Assembly (NCBI GenBank): GCA_015767355.1
Contig: JADWMH010000108.1
Coordinates: 1-7,126, forward strand
Length of the DNA: 7,126 bases
DNA from: Gammaproteobacteria bacterium
Lineage (GTDB): Bacteria; Pseudomonadota; Gammaproteobacteria; Chromatiales; Chromatiaceae
Direction: 5' to 3'
The notes beneath the pieces were generated by a model. That model saw only the letters and a program-made list of their open reading frames with translations, was not told where the DNA came from and did not search any database. The stretch's first letter is position 1, and each line of letters opens with the position of its first letter. Made by a program: the position numbers and the translations under genes. Positions 1 through 5,083 of the stretch are shown here, piece by piece.

Positions 1-28
1 GAGTTACCATAAAAAAACTCTATACGGC

Positions 29-43
29 AGATCGTGACGATCT
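29..43. repeat. 15-bp palindrome at the 3' end of the zinc-ribbon gene
   Basis: AGATCGT and ACGATCT are perfect inverted arms around a single central G, overlapping the minus-strand stop codon at 42-44. Read on the minus strand, the stem is followed about 11 nt later by seven T residues (17-11). It could be a weak intrinsic terminator for the minus-strand gene, but the T-run is not next to the stem and the stem is short and only moderately GC-rich, so termination is a guess. The palindrome itself is directly visible. Confidence 0.35.
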
Positions 44-593
44 AACCCGGCGAGTGCAGATAAAAATACCGCCATGGGTGAGCATCGATACTCTGCAGCT
101 GCTGCATCAGGCGTGGAACAGGCTGGGCCTCGCCAGGGAAGATGTTGTGGATTTCGATGAAAAAACGCCCCATGCCGGAATCGTTGCGCCAGCTGAGTTG
201 ATCCGGCTGCTGTTGATGATGACAGTGCGGGCAGGTGATCAGCTCTCCTTGTAATACAGCTGTTTTCCATCCTTTACCGACCGGTTTTTTGCAAGCACAG
301 CAGCGGGGCGGGCGTGCATGCTCTGACACCCGGATCTGCAGGGTCTCACAGGCTGTCAGCGTGATGTAGCAGTAGGCCTTGTCCCGCTCATCTTCAGGCT
401 CGAAGCGGATGTGCGGAGAGCAGCCCATGAAGGTGATCAACTGTAAAAAATTTCCCCCTGCTGAGTAGCTGTTCTGCATGCCGTCGATGGCGCTGCCGAT
501 GAGCCCATCGTGCAGCAGCAGTTGGGTGGCCTGCTGCACACCGGCATAGCTGTCGATATTTTCAGGGTGAAGAATCAGTATTCCCTGGTTCAA
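42..593 (-). CDS. Uncharacterised zinc-ribbon protein, divergent from znuA
   Basis: This is a 183-residue protein I do not recognise. It has two CxxC pairs, C98-C101 (within RCCACKK) and C121-C124 (CPHC, followed by HHQQQ), spaced like a zinc ribbon. The N-terminal half has a hydrophobic stretch ending in MGCSPH (about 50-61) and an acidic patch PEDERD. There is no signal peptide or membrane segment, so it is probably cytoplasmic. The start is TTG at 593-591: an in-frame TAA lies at 617-615, no ATG or GTG lies between, and AGGAAG (606-601) sits 7 nt upstream. The start is only 16 nt from the Zur box that fronts znuA, so zinc-dependent repression is likely (inference). It could be a zinc-handling accessory factor or simply a zinc-binding protein of another role. 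That it is a gene is fairly sure; its function is unknown. Confidence 0.82.
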   Translation of the reverse strand: MNQGILILHPENIDSYAGVQQATQLLLHDGLIGSAIDGMQNSYSAGGNFLQLITFMGCSPHIRFEPEDERDKAYCYITLTACETLQIRVSEHARPPRCCACKKPVGKGWKTAVLQGELITCPHCHHQQQPDQLSWRNDSGMGRFFIEIHNIFPGEAQPVPRLMQQLQSIDAHPWRYFYLHSPG

Positions 594-600
594 TGTGCTG

Positions 601-606
601 CTTCCT
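601..606 (-). promoter_or_regulatory. Shine-Dalgarno AGGAAG deciding a TTG start
   Basis: On the minus strand AGGAAG lies 7 nt before TTG at 593-591. It supports the rare TTG initiator, since no ATG or GTG lies between it and the upstream in-frame stop at 617-615. Confidence 0.65.
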
Positions 607-608
607 GT

Positions 609-631
609 GTAATGTTATAATGTAACAATTA
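609..631. promoter_or_regulatory. Zur box (zinc-uptake regulator operator)
   Basis: The core TGTTATAATGTAACA (613-627) is a 15-bp imperfect palindrome centred on A620, with 6 of 7 arm positions paired. Compared from memory with the gammaproteobacterial 23-bp Zur consensus (GAAATGTTATA and its mirror around a central A), 19 of 23 positions agree. It lies between the divergent zinc-ribbon and znuA genes, and a zur gene is in the operon downstream. Zn-loaded Zur bound here would cover the candidate -10 at 616-621 and could repress both directions. Zur identity follows from sequence plus context; binding is not shown. Confidence 0.88.
616..621 (+). promoter_or_regulatory. Candidate znuA -10 element inside the Zur box
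   Basis: TATAAT matches the sigma-70 -10 consensus exactly and sits 31 nt before the znuA ATG, implying a leader of about 25 nt. No good -35 hexamer is found 16-18 nt upstream, so the promoter may be weak or activator-assisted. On the other strand TATAAC (619-614) could serve the divergent gene. Overlap with the operator would give repression by steric block. Confidence 0.5.
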
Positions 632-652
632 TCGATCCCTAAATTTCCTGTT

Positions 653-1504
653 ATGCGTTTTTTGACGGCAGCCTCTCTGCTGATATTCTCACATTTTTTG
701 CATGCTGAACAACTCTCGCTGTTTGTCAGTGTGCCGCCGCTGCAATACCTTGCTGCAGAGGTGGGTGGCGAAGCAGTCAGTGTGGAGTCAATAGTCCCGC
801 CGGGGCACAATCCGGTCAACTATGATCCCACTCCAAAACAGCTGCAGCGTTTTTCGGATGCAGACATCTATCTACGCTCGGGTGTGCCATTCGAGCAGGT
901 GTGGATGCTCAGGCTGGAAGCGCTCAATCCTCGCATGTTGGTCGTCGATGCGCGCAGCAACTTGCCTGTCGCCTCTGTAGTCCACGCGCATTCAGCGGGG
1001 GAGCAGGATCTCGATCCTCACGTGTGGACATCACCGCTCAATGCAATTGCCATTTCACGCAAAATTCTCCAGGTGCTGCTCAAAATGGCGCCGCAGCACG
1101 AGCAGCAGTTCCGCCTCAATCAGCAGCAGTTGGAGCAGCATCTCGAGAAGCTGCATCACGCAATTGAAGAGCAGTTGAGACCCTTTGCCGGCGCCACTTT
1201 TCTGGTTTTTCATCCTGCATGGGGCTATTTTGCACAAACCTACGGACTGCGGCAGGTAGCGATCGAGCATCAGGGCAAGGAGCCGGGTCCAAAGCAGCTT
1301 GTCAGCGTGATTGAAACAGCGCGTCAGCAGCAGATTGCATTCCTTTTGGTGCAGCAGCAGTTCAGCGGCAACACCGCGAAAGTCGTAGCCGCTGAACTTG
1401 GCGTGGTGTTGATTCGTACGGATCCGCTCGCCTATGATCTCAGCGCCAGCCTGCAACAGATAGCAACGGCAATTGCCGGGGCTTCCGGGAGCGATCATGA
1501 GTGA
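653..1504 (+). CDS. znuA: Zinc ABC transporter, periplasmic zinc-binding protein ZnuA
   Basis: This 283-residue protein is the high-affinity zinc receptor of the ZnuABC importer, a cluster A-I (TroA-type) binding protein. Residues 1-18 form a signal peptide with likely cleavage after LHA. Candidate metal ligands are H52 (PPGHNP), H123 (DPHVW), H187 (FHPAW) and D257 (RTDPLA); the three-His-plus-Asp set is typical of zinc rather than manganese members. The middle is a long Gln/Glu-rich helix (about 147-175), the backbone helix of this fold. The His-rich loop of many ZnuA proteins is reduced to HAH (111-113). ATG at 653 is the first start after an in-frame TAA at 623-625, but no clear Shine-Dalgarno precedes it. 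It is the first gene of the operon, behind the Zur box, and overlaps znuC by 8 nt. Confidence 0.95.
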   Translation: MRFLTAASLLIFSHFLHAEQLSLFVSVPPLQYLAAEVGGEAVSVESIVPPGHNPVNYDPTPKQLQRFSDADIYLRSGVPFEQVWMLRLEALNPRMLVVDARSNLPVASVVHAHSAGEQDLDPHVWTSPLNAIAISRKILQVLLKMAPQHEQQFRLNQQQLEQHLEKLHHAIEEQLRPFAGATFLVFHPAWGYFAQTYGLRQVAIEHQGKEPGPKQLVSVIETARQQQIAFLLVQQQFSGNTAKVVAAELGVVLIRTDPLAYDLSASLQQIATAIAGASGSDHE

Positions 1505-2219
1505 TCTGGCGGTAGATATTCATGACCTCTCGTTCTCCTATGATCAGATTCCGGTGCTGGAACATGTTTCACTGCAAATCCCGGAGGGGGAGTTTGTCGG
1601 ACTCGTGGGTCCGAATGGCGGCGGCAAGAGCACCCTGATTCGCATTATTCTCGGCTTGCTGCATGCATCGAGCGGCACGCTCAGGGTACTGGGTGCGCAT
1701 CCTCGCAAGGCGCGCAGAAAAATTGGCTATGTGCCGCAATATCCGGCATTTGATCGTGACTTTCCGATCACTGTCGAACAGCTTGTGCTGATGGGGAGGC
1801 TGAACGGGATTTGGGGAGGCTACAATGCGCATGACAGGGAGATAGCGCTGCAGGCGATGCGTGAAACCGAAGTTGCCGGCCTGAAGGGACGAGTCATCGG
1901 TTCCCTGTCAGGCGGCCAGCTGCAGCGTGTGCTGGTTGCCCGCGCACTCGCCTGTGAACCCCGTATGCTGCTGCTGGACGAGCCTACTTCAAATATCGAC
2001 CAGCGTGTCGAGAGCGAAATCTTTGATCTGTTGAAGCAGCTGAATGAACGCATGACGGTGATCGTTGTATCCCATGATATCGCGTTTATCTCGGCTTACG
2101 TGAAGCGTGTTGCCTGTCTGAGCGGCACCCTGGTGTGCCATGAAACAGATGCCATCAGTGGTGATGATATTCGTGATCTCTATGGTGAAGATGTCCGCCA
2201 GGTTCATCATGCGCATTGA
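1497..2219 (+). CDS. znuC: Zinc ABC transporter ATPase ZnuC
   Basis: This 240-residue cytoplasmic ATPase powers zinc import through ZnuB. Visible motifs in order are Walker A GPNGGGKST (38-46), Q-loop glutamine Q81 (YVPQ), ABC signature LSGGQ (137-141), Walker B MLLLDE (157-162) with D161 and catalytic E162, and the H-loop histidine H193 (VSHD). The tail ends VHHAH, a small His cluster that might sense metal (speculative). The reading frame is open from 1473, but ATG 1497 is the better start: GGGAG at 1486-1490 lies 6 nt upstream, it gives the usual ABC N-terminus, and it overlaps the end of znuA by 8 nt, consistent with translational coupling. A 168-bp gap containing an insertion separates it from znuB. 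Confidence 0.96.
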   Translation: MSDLAVDIHDLSFSYDQIPVLEHVSLQIPEGEFVGLVGPNGGGKSTLIRIILGLLHASSGTLRVLGAHPRKARRKIGYVPQYPAFDRDFPITVEQLVLMGRLNGIWGGYNAHDREIALQAMRETEVAGLKGRVIGSLSGGQLQRVLVARALACEPRMLLLDEPTSNIDQRVESEIFDLLKQLNERMTVIVVSHDIAFISAYVKRVACLSGTLVCHETDAISGDDIRDLYGEDVRQVHHAH

Positions 2220-2232
2220 AGATATAGGAGCG

Positions 2233-2242
2233 AGGGATGAGG
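2233..2242 (+). repeat. Target-site duplication, left copy
   Basis: AGGGATGAGG here recurs exactly at 2377-2386, bracketing the element with terminal inverted repeats. Removing one copy plus the element leaves a 24-nt znuC-znuB spacer, in keeping with the tight spacing of the rest of the operon. Confidence 0.7.
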
Positions 2243-2376
2243 CAGTAATTCTAAATGTAGAGAGATATTCACCACGAAGGAGACGAAGAGCACGAAGACA
2301 TTTTTGTATCCATTTGATTCTTCGTGGTAAAAGTCTTTTAAGATGCCGACACTTTTTTGGTGCATTGAGAATTGCT
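2243..2376. mobile_element. MITE-like insertion between znuC and znuB
   Basis: About 134 bp with no convincing gene. The ends are imperfect inverted repeats: AGTAATTCTAAATGTA (2244-2259) against the reverse complement of 2361-2376, matching at 13 of 16 positions, two of the three mismatches being G-T wobbles in RNA. It is flanked by the exact 10-bp direct repeat AGGGATGAGG (2233-2242, 2377-2386). Inside are three 9-nt CACGAAG-type units and an inverted ACCACGAAG arm. Small size, terminal repeats, target duplication and lack of coding fit a non-autonomous element moved by a transposase elsewhere. It splits an otherwise overlapping operon. An alternative is a hairpin-forming dispersed repeat that is not mobile, with the direct repeat arising by chance. 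Confidence 0.72.
2271..2328. repeat. CACGAAG tandem units with inverted ACCACGAAG arms
   Basis: CACGAAG-type units start at 2273, 2282 and 2291, an exact 9-nt period (CACGAAGGA, GACGAAGAG, CACGAAGAC). ACCACGAAG at 2271-2279 is perfectly complementary to CTTCGTGGT at 2320-2328, leaving a 40-nt loop. Similar CCACGAAGGACACGAAG strings are known to me as dispersed noncoding repeats in many proteobacterial genomes. The sequence creates a spurious Arg-rich reading frame. Confidence 0.75.
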
Positions 2377-2386
2377 AGGGATGAGG
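2377..2386 (+). repeat. Target-site duplication, right copy, holding the znuB ribosome site
   Basis: This is the second exact copy of AGGGATGAGG, immediately after the element. It supplies both AGGG (2377-2380) and GAGG (2383-2386, GAGGA with the next base) as candidate Shine-Dalgarno sequences for znuB. The duplication would thus have kept znuB translatable after the insertion. Confidence 0.68.
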
Positions 2387-2387
2387 A

Positions 2388-3260
2388 ATGACTATGGACT
2401 TTATTGAAGCATTGATGCACTACGAATTTCTGCAGCGCGCCCTGATTGCGGGTCTGCTTGCGGCCGTTGGCTGCGGGCTGATCGGTACCTGGGTGGTGGT
2501 TAAACGCATCAGTTTTGTTGCCGGTGGCATCGCTCATGCGGTGCTTGGCGGTATGGGCGCTGCTCTCTTTTTCGGCTTTTCCCCCCTGGCTGGCGCACTC
2601 GCCGCTGCAATTTTGTCAGCACTGCTGATCGGTGCGATCAGCCTGCACTGGCAGGAACGTGAAGATACGCTGATCAGTGCGATCTGGGCGATTGGCATGG
2701 CGATCGGCATTCTTTTTATGGCGGCGACGCCGGGTTACCAGGTTGATCTGATCTCCTATCTGTTTGGCAATATCCTGATGGTGAGCAGCAGCCATCTATG
2801 GATCATGATCGTGCTGGATATAATCCTCGCAGTCACACTGTTCCTGTTTCATCGTCAGTTTGAGATTGTGATATTTGACGAGGAGTTTGCGCTGCTGCGT
2901 GGTGTCCCGGTCACTTTTTTCTACCTGCTTCTGTTGTGCCTGATTGCAGTGACTGTGGTGCTGCTGATCCAGGTCGTTGGGCTGATACTGGTAATTGCTC
3001 TGCTGACATTGCCGGCTGCGATTGCCGGCCAGTTTGTGCATACGCTTTCCAGGATGATGATTGCAGCGACACTCATCGGAGTGCTTGTCGCGACCACTGG
3101 CCTGGCGGTCTCTTATGAGACGGATTTGCCCACAGGAGCGATCATTACCCTGATTGCAGCAGCGCTCTATCTATGCGCTTCTCTCGGCATGGCGTATCGA
3201 AAAAAAAGGCACAAGCTGCAGGCCGTAAATGCGGAAGGAGTCAATCATGGCGCGGCGTGA
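2388..3260 (+). CDS. znuB: Zinc ABC transporter permease ZnuB
   Basis: This 290-residue inner-membrane permease forms the zinc channel and couples to ZnuC. Hydrophobic segments lie at about 17-36, 43-63, 66-86, 96-114, 136-155, 176-194, 195-213, 222-242 and 249-269, the count expected for the ABC-3 permease family. Family-like motifs include SFVAGGIAHAVLGG (42-55), ISYLFGNIL (122-130) and LLTLPAAIA (205-213). The C-terminal tail is basic (YRKKRHK). Two starts are possible: ATG 2388 with AGGG 7 nt upstream, or ATG 2394 with GAGGA 6 nt upstream; the second has the better ribosome site and would remove only two residues. The gene overlaps zur by 14 nt. It is separated from znuC by the insertion, so its expression may depend on reading through a structured RNA. 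Confidence 0.96.
   Translation: MTMDFIEALMHYEFLQRALIAGLLAAVGCGLIGTWVVVKRISFVAGGIAHAVLGGMGAALFFGFSPLAGALAAAILSALLIGAISLHWQEREDTLISAIWAIGMAIGILFMAATPGYQVDLISYLFGNILMVSSSHLWIMIVLDIILAVTLFLFHRQFEIVIFDEEFALLRGVPVTFFYLLLLCLIAVTVVLLIQVVGLILVIALLTLPAAIAGQFVHTLSRMMIAATLIGVLVATTGLAVSYETDLPTGAIITLIAAALYLCASLGMAYRKKRHKLQAVNAEGVNHGAA
3235..3240 (+). promoter_or_regulatory. Shine-Dalgarno AAGGAG setting the zur start
   Basis: AAGGAG lies inside the end of znuB, 6 nt before ATG 3247. It selects that ATG over an in-frame upstream start at 3229, which would itself overlap the ribosome site. Confidence 0.75.
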
Positions 3261-3681
3261 CTTGCTTTTTCATGATGAACAGCTTTGCATGCAGCGTGGC
3301 GTGCGGCTGACCCCGCAGCGCAGGCGGGTATTGAAGATTATCATGCAGTCGCCACAGCCGCTTGGAGCCTATGACATCTTGCAGAAGATGGCCCCGCCGG
3401 CGGCGCCGCCGACCGTTTACCGCGCGCTTGATTTTCTGCTGCAGCAGGGGTTGATTCATCGCCTTGCAACCCTGCAGGCATACCTGGTATGCGACCATCC
3501 CGATGCGTCACACCAAGGCCAGTTCCTGATCTGCTCGGAGTGTGGTCACGTCGAAGAAATGGAGGACAGCAATATTCAGCAGAGTCTTGATCATGCCGCC
3601 AGCCAGGCAGGTTTCAGCTGCAGCAACGAGGTGGTGGAGATCATGGGACGCTGCGGGCAGTGTGCAGGGGCCGGGCATTGA
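3247..3681 (+). CDS. zur: Zinc uptake regulator Zur (Fur family)
   Basis: This 144-residue metal-dependent repressor has an N-terminal winged helix (about 12-78) with LTPQRRRVL (21-29) and the recognition-helix motif PPTVYRALDFL (54-64). A C-terminal dimerisation domain follows. C96-C99 (CSEC) and C136-C139 (CGQC) form the structural zinc site; C82, H84 or H89, and an acidic residue around E103-E106 are candidates for the regulatory zinc site. Length is normal for Zur. Context (znuABC and the Zur box) favours Zur over Fur, PerR or Mur. The gene begins within the last codons of znuB and its TGA overlaps the yidD start. Being within the operon it probably represses, it should be autoregulated. 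The usual gammaproteobacterial zur location is separate or divergent, so this order is a variant. Confidence 0.93.
   Translation: MARRDLLFHDEQLCMQRGVRLTPQRRRVLKIIMQSPQPLGAYDILQKMAPPAAPPTVYRALDFLLQQGLIHRLATLQAYLVCDHPDASHQGQFLICSECGHVEEMEDSNIQQSLDHAASQAGFSCSNEVVEIMGRCGQCAGAGH
3666..3670 (+). promoter_or_regulatory. Shine-Dalgarno AGGGG for the TTG start of yidD
   Basis: AGGGG lies inside the 3' end of zur, 7 nt before TTG 3678, which overlaps the zur stop as TTGA. It supports coupled re-initiation. Confidence 0.55.
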
Positions 3682-3953
3682 TCAAGCGGCTGGTATTGAT
3701 GCTGGTGCGTGGTTATCAGCTGCTGGTCAGCCCATTTCTCGGCAATAACTGCCGTTTCTATCCCACCTGCTCCAGCTACATGCTCGAAGCGATCGAACTT
3801 CACGGCGTTGTGCGTGGTTTCTGGATGGGTCTGCGGCGAGTTTCACGCTGTCATCCCTACCATGAAGGCGGTGTTGATCCTGTTCCCGGCAGTGAACTGG
3901 AGCAGGAGTACAAACAGCAACAGCAACAGGATCATGAGCACAAATGTTCATAG
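3678..3953 (+). CDS. yidD: Membrane protein insertion efficiency factor YidD
   Basis: This 91-residue protein is a YidD homologue, a small inner-membrane-associated protein that aids YidC/Sec-dependent insertion of membrane proteins. Recognisable blocks are an amphipathic N-terminal helix (about 1-17), YQLLVSPFLGNNCRFYPTCS (13-32) with conserved C25 and C31, and RCHPYHEGGVDPVP (57-70) with C58. Family length is about 70-90 residues, so it is complete; the tail is low-complexity, QQQQQDHEHKCS, encoded by alternating CAG/CAA codons. The start is taken as TTG 3678, which overlaps the zur stop (TTGA) and has AGGGG 7 nt upstream; a GTG at 3660 is the longer alternative. yidD usually lies between rnpA and yidC near the origin; here it has been found in the zinc operon, which is unusual. 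It overlaps the next gene by 10 nt. Confidence 0.93.
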   Translation: MIKRLVLMLVRGYQLLVSPFLGNNCRFYPTCSSYMLEAIELHGVVRGFWMGLRRVSRCHPYHEGGVDPVPGSELEQEYKQQQQQDHEHKCS

Positions 3954-4945
3954 CTGCGGACGATGATGACTTTCGCCGGCAATTCAGCGGTGGTCTTTCG
4001 CAGATGCTCTCGGCGGATGGTCTCGGCGCATTTATCCTGGTGCTGGCAAACAGTCTGCAGGGAAATGAACTGCGCCAGCCGCTGCTGCATGCTCTTGAGA
4101 AAAATTTTGACACAATGAAAATTGCGGGACAGGGGAGTGAGGATGATGAGAGCGTCTTTGCAATCCTGGCCACAGAGGGTGTCGGGGAGCAGCAGTGTTG
4201 GCAGCACAGAGAAGTTGGCGGGTGGGAGCTTGTCTATAACAACATGCGCAGGCTGCGGCCGGAGCGCCTCTCTGCACAAAAATTCATCTCTATCAATCAG
4301 CCGTTTGATGATCAACTCTTCAATTTCAACCGTCCTTTTTTGAAACCCGAAATTATGTGGCAGGGCGAATGGAGTGGTCATGATTTCACAGTGCTGTACA
4401 ACAAATTTCCATTTGCACCCTGGCATCTGTTGATCGTGCCTGATGCGCAAGCACAGCAGCCGCAATACCTTGATTTCGAAAGCCACGCCCTGATATGGGA
4501 GCTTGTCAGCGCGCAGCAGCAAGTTATGCCGGGATTTGGAATTGGCTATAACAGCCTGGGTGCAGGCGCATCTGTGAATCATCTGCATTTCCAGGGCTTC
4601 CTGCGCAGCGGGGCGCTGCCTGTTGAGTCAACACATTGGAGGCATCGTGGAGGCCAGGCAAATTATCCATTGAAGTGTCAGGCTACGAATTCCGTGCAAC
4701 AGGCGTGGCAGATGATTGATCAGTTTCATCAGCAAAACCAGCCATTTAACCTGCTCTATCGTCCCGGCCTCTGCTATCTGCTGCCAAGAAAGCCCCAGGG
4801 CGCAGTCGCTGCTGAAAAGTGGGCTCAGGGTGTTGCATGGTACGAGAGCTGCGGAGTCTTCACCCTGGCTGATCAGTCACTGCACAACGCATTGCCACAA
4901 CAACAGATTACACGGCAGTTAGCGCTGTTCAACCATCAGTTATAG
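3944..4945 (+). CDS. HIT/GalT-superfamily nucleotide phosphorylase or transferase-like protein
   Basis: This 333-residue, probably cytoplasmic protein has no signal peptide or membrane segment. The central block LYNKFPFAPWHLLIVPD (151-167) and GYNSLGAGASVNHLHFQG (201-218) are typical of the HIT/GalT superfamily; H213 and H215 with Q217 form an HxHxQ site, in which H215 would by analogy carry the nucleotidyl intermediate. NSLGAxASVNHLH recalls GDP-hexose phosphorylases (plant VTC2, animal GDPGP1) more than classical GalT, whose site is HPHxQ. A further His/Cys region (C85, H88) is of unknown use. The N-terminal 110 residues are not recognised. A nucleotide-sugar or dinucleotide substrate is therefore inferred; the true substrate is unknown. 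ATG 3944 overlaps yidD by 10 nt and has only a weak GAG ribosome site, suggesting coupling. The TAG stop lies in the first arm of the following palindrome. Confidence 0.78.
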   Translation: MFIAADDDDFRRQFSGGLSQMLSADGLGAFILVLANSLQGNELRQPLLHALEKNFDTMKIAGQGSEDDESVFAILATEGVGEQQCWQHREVGGWELVYNNMRRLRPERLSAQKFISINQPFDDQLFNFNRPFLKPEIMWQGEWSGHDFTVLYNKFPFAPWHLLIVPDAQAQQPQYLDFESHALIWELVSAQQQVMPGFGIGYNSLGAGASVNHLHFQGFLRSGALPVESTHWRHRGGQANYPLKCQATNSVQQAWQMIDQFHQQNQPFNLLYRPGLCYLLPRKPQGAVAAEKWAQGVAWYESCGVFTLADQSLHNALPQQQITRQLALFNHQL

Positions 4946-5010
4946 GATGCTGCTGAGGTACGAAGCGCATCAAACATACATGATGCGCTTCGTACCTCAA
5001 CACATCCTAT
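4942..5010. repeat. 69-bp near-perfect palindrome (REP/MITE-like)
   Basis: Arm TGAGGTACGAAGCGCATCA (4954-4972) and its exact 19-bp complement (4981-4999) flank an 8-nt loop. Outside these, ATAGGATG (4942-4949) pairs perfectly with CATCCTAT (5003-5010), with a 4/3-nt internal bulge between the stems. From memory, TAGGATG..TGAGG.ACGAAGCGCATC sequences occur as dispersed repeats in many beta- and gammaproteobacteria. It begins at the 3' end of the HIT-like gene and supplies its TAG stop. No T-run follows on either strand, so it is not a classical terminator, although the hairpin could stop 3' exonucleases. Confidence 0.85.
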
Positions 5011-5083
5011 GGACTATTGACCTGCACGGGGATTTTGAGAGGTTGCATTTTTCCCGCATCAATTTGAGATCTGGACAACCACC

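Noticed and set aside
2140..2391. 83-codon plus-strand frame overlapping znuC and the insertion, ending at the znuB start with an ATGA overlap
   Set aside because: Its Arg-rich stretch (RRRRRARR) comes from the CACGAAG repeat region, its first third is out of frame within znuC, and it has no recognisable domain.
3915..3930. CAG/CAA run in yidD as a microsatellite or phase-variable tract
   Set aside because: It is only five codons long and mixed, encodes a tolerated Gln tail, and Gln-rich stretches are common in the other proteins here.
3932..4588. 218-codon minus-strand frame
   Set aside because: It lies almost wholly opposite the HIT-like gene, which carries clear superfamily motifs; the antisense protein has no recognisable motif.
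4942..5010. Palindrome as a classical rho-independent terminator
   Set aside because: The stem is strong but no T-run follows on either strand, and the two-part stem fits a dispersed repeat better.
5017..5048. TTGACC as the -35 of a recJ promoter
   Set aside because: No acceptable -10 hexamer lies 16-18 nt downstream; the best AT-rich match is about 20 or more nt away.
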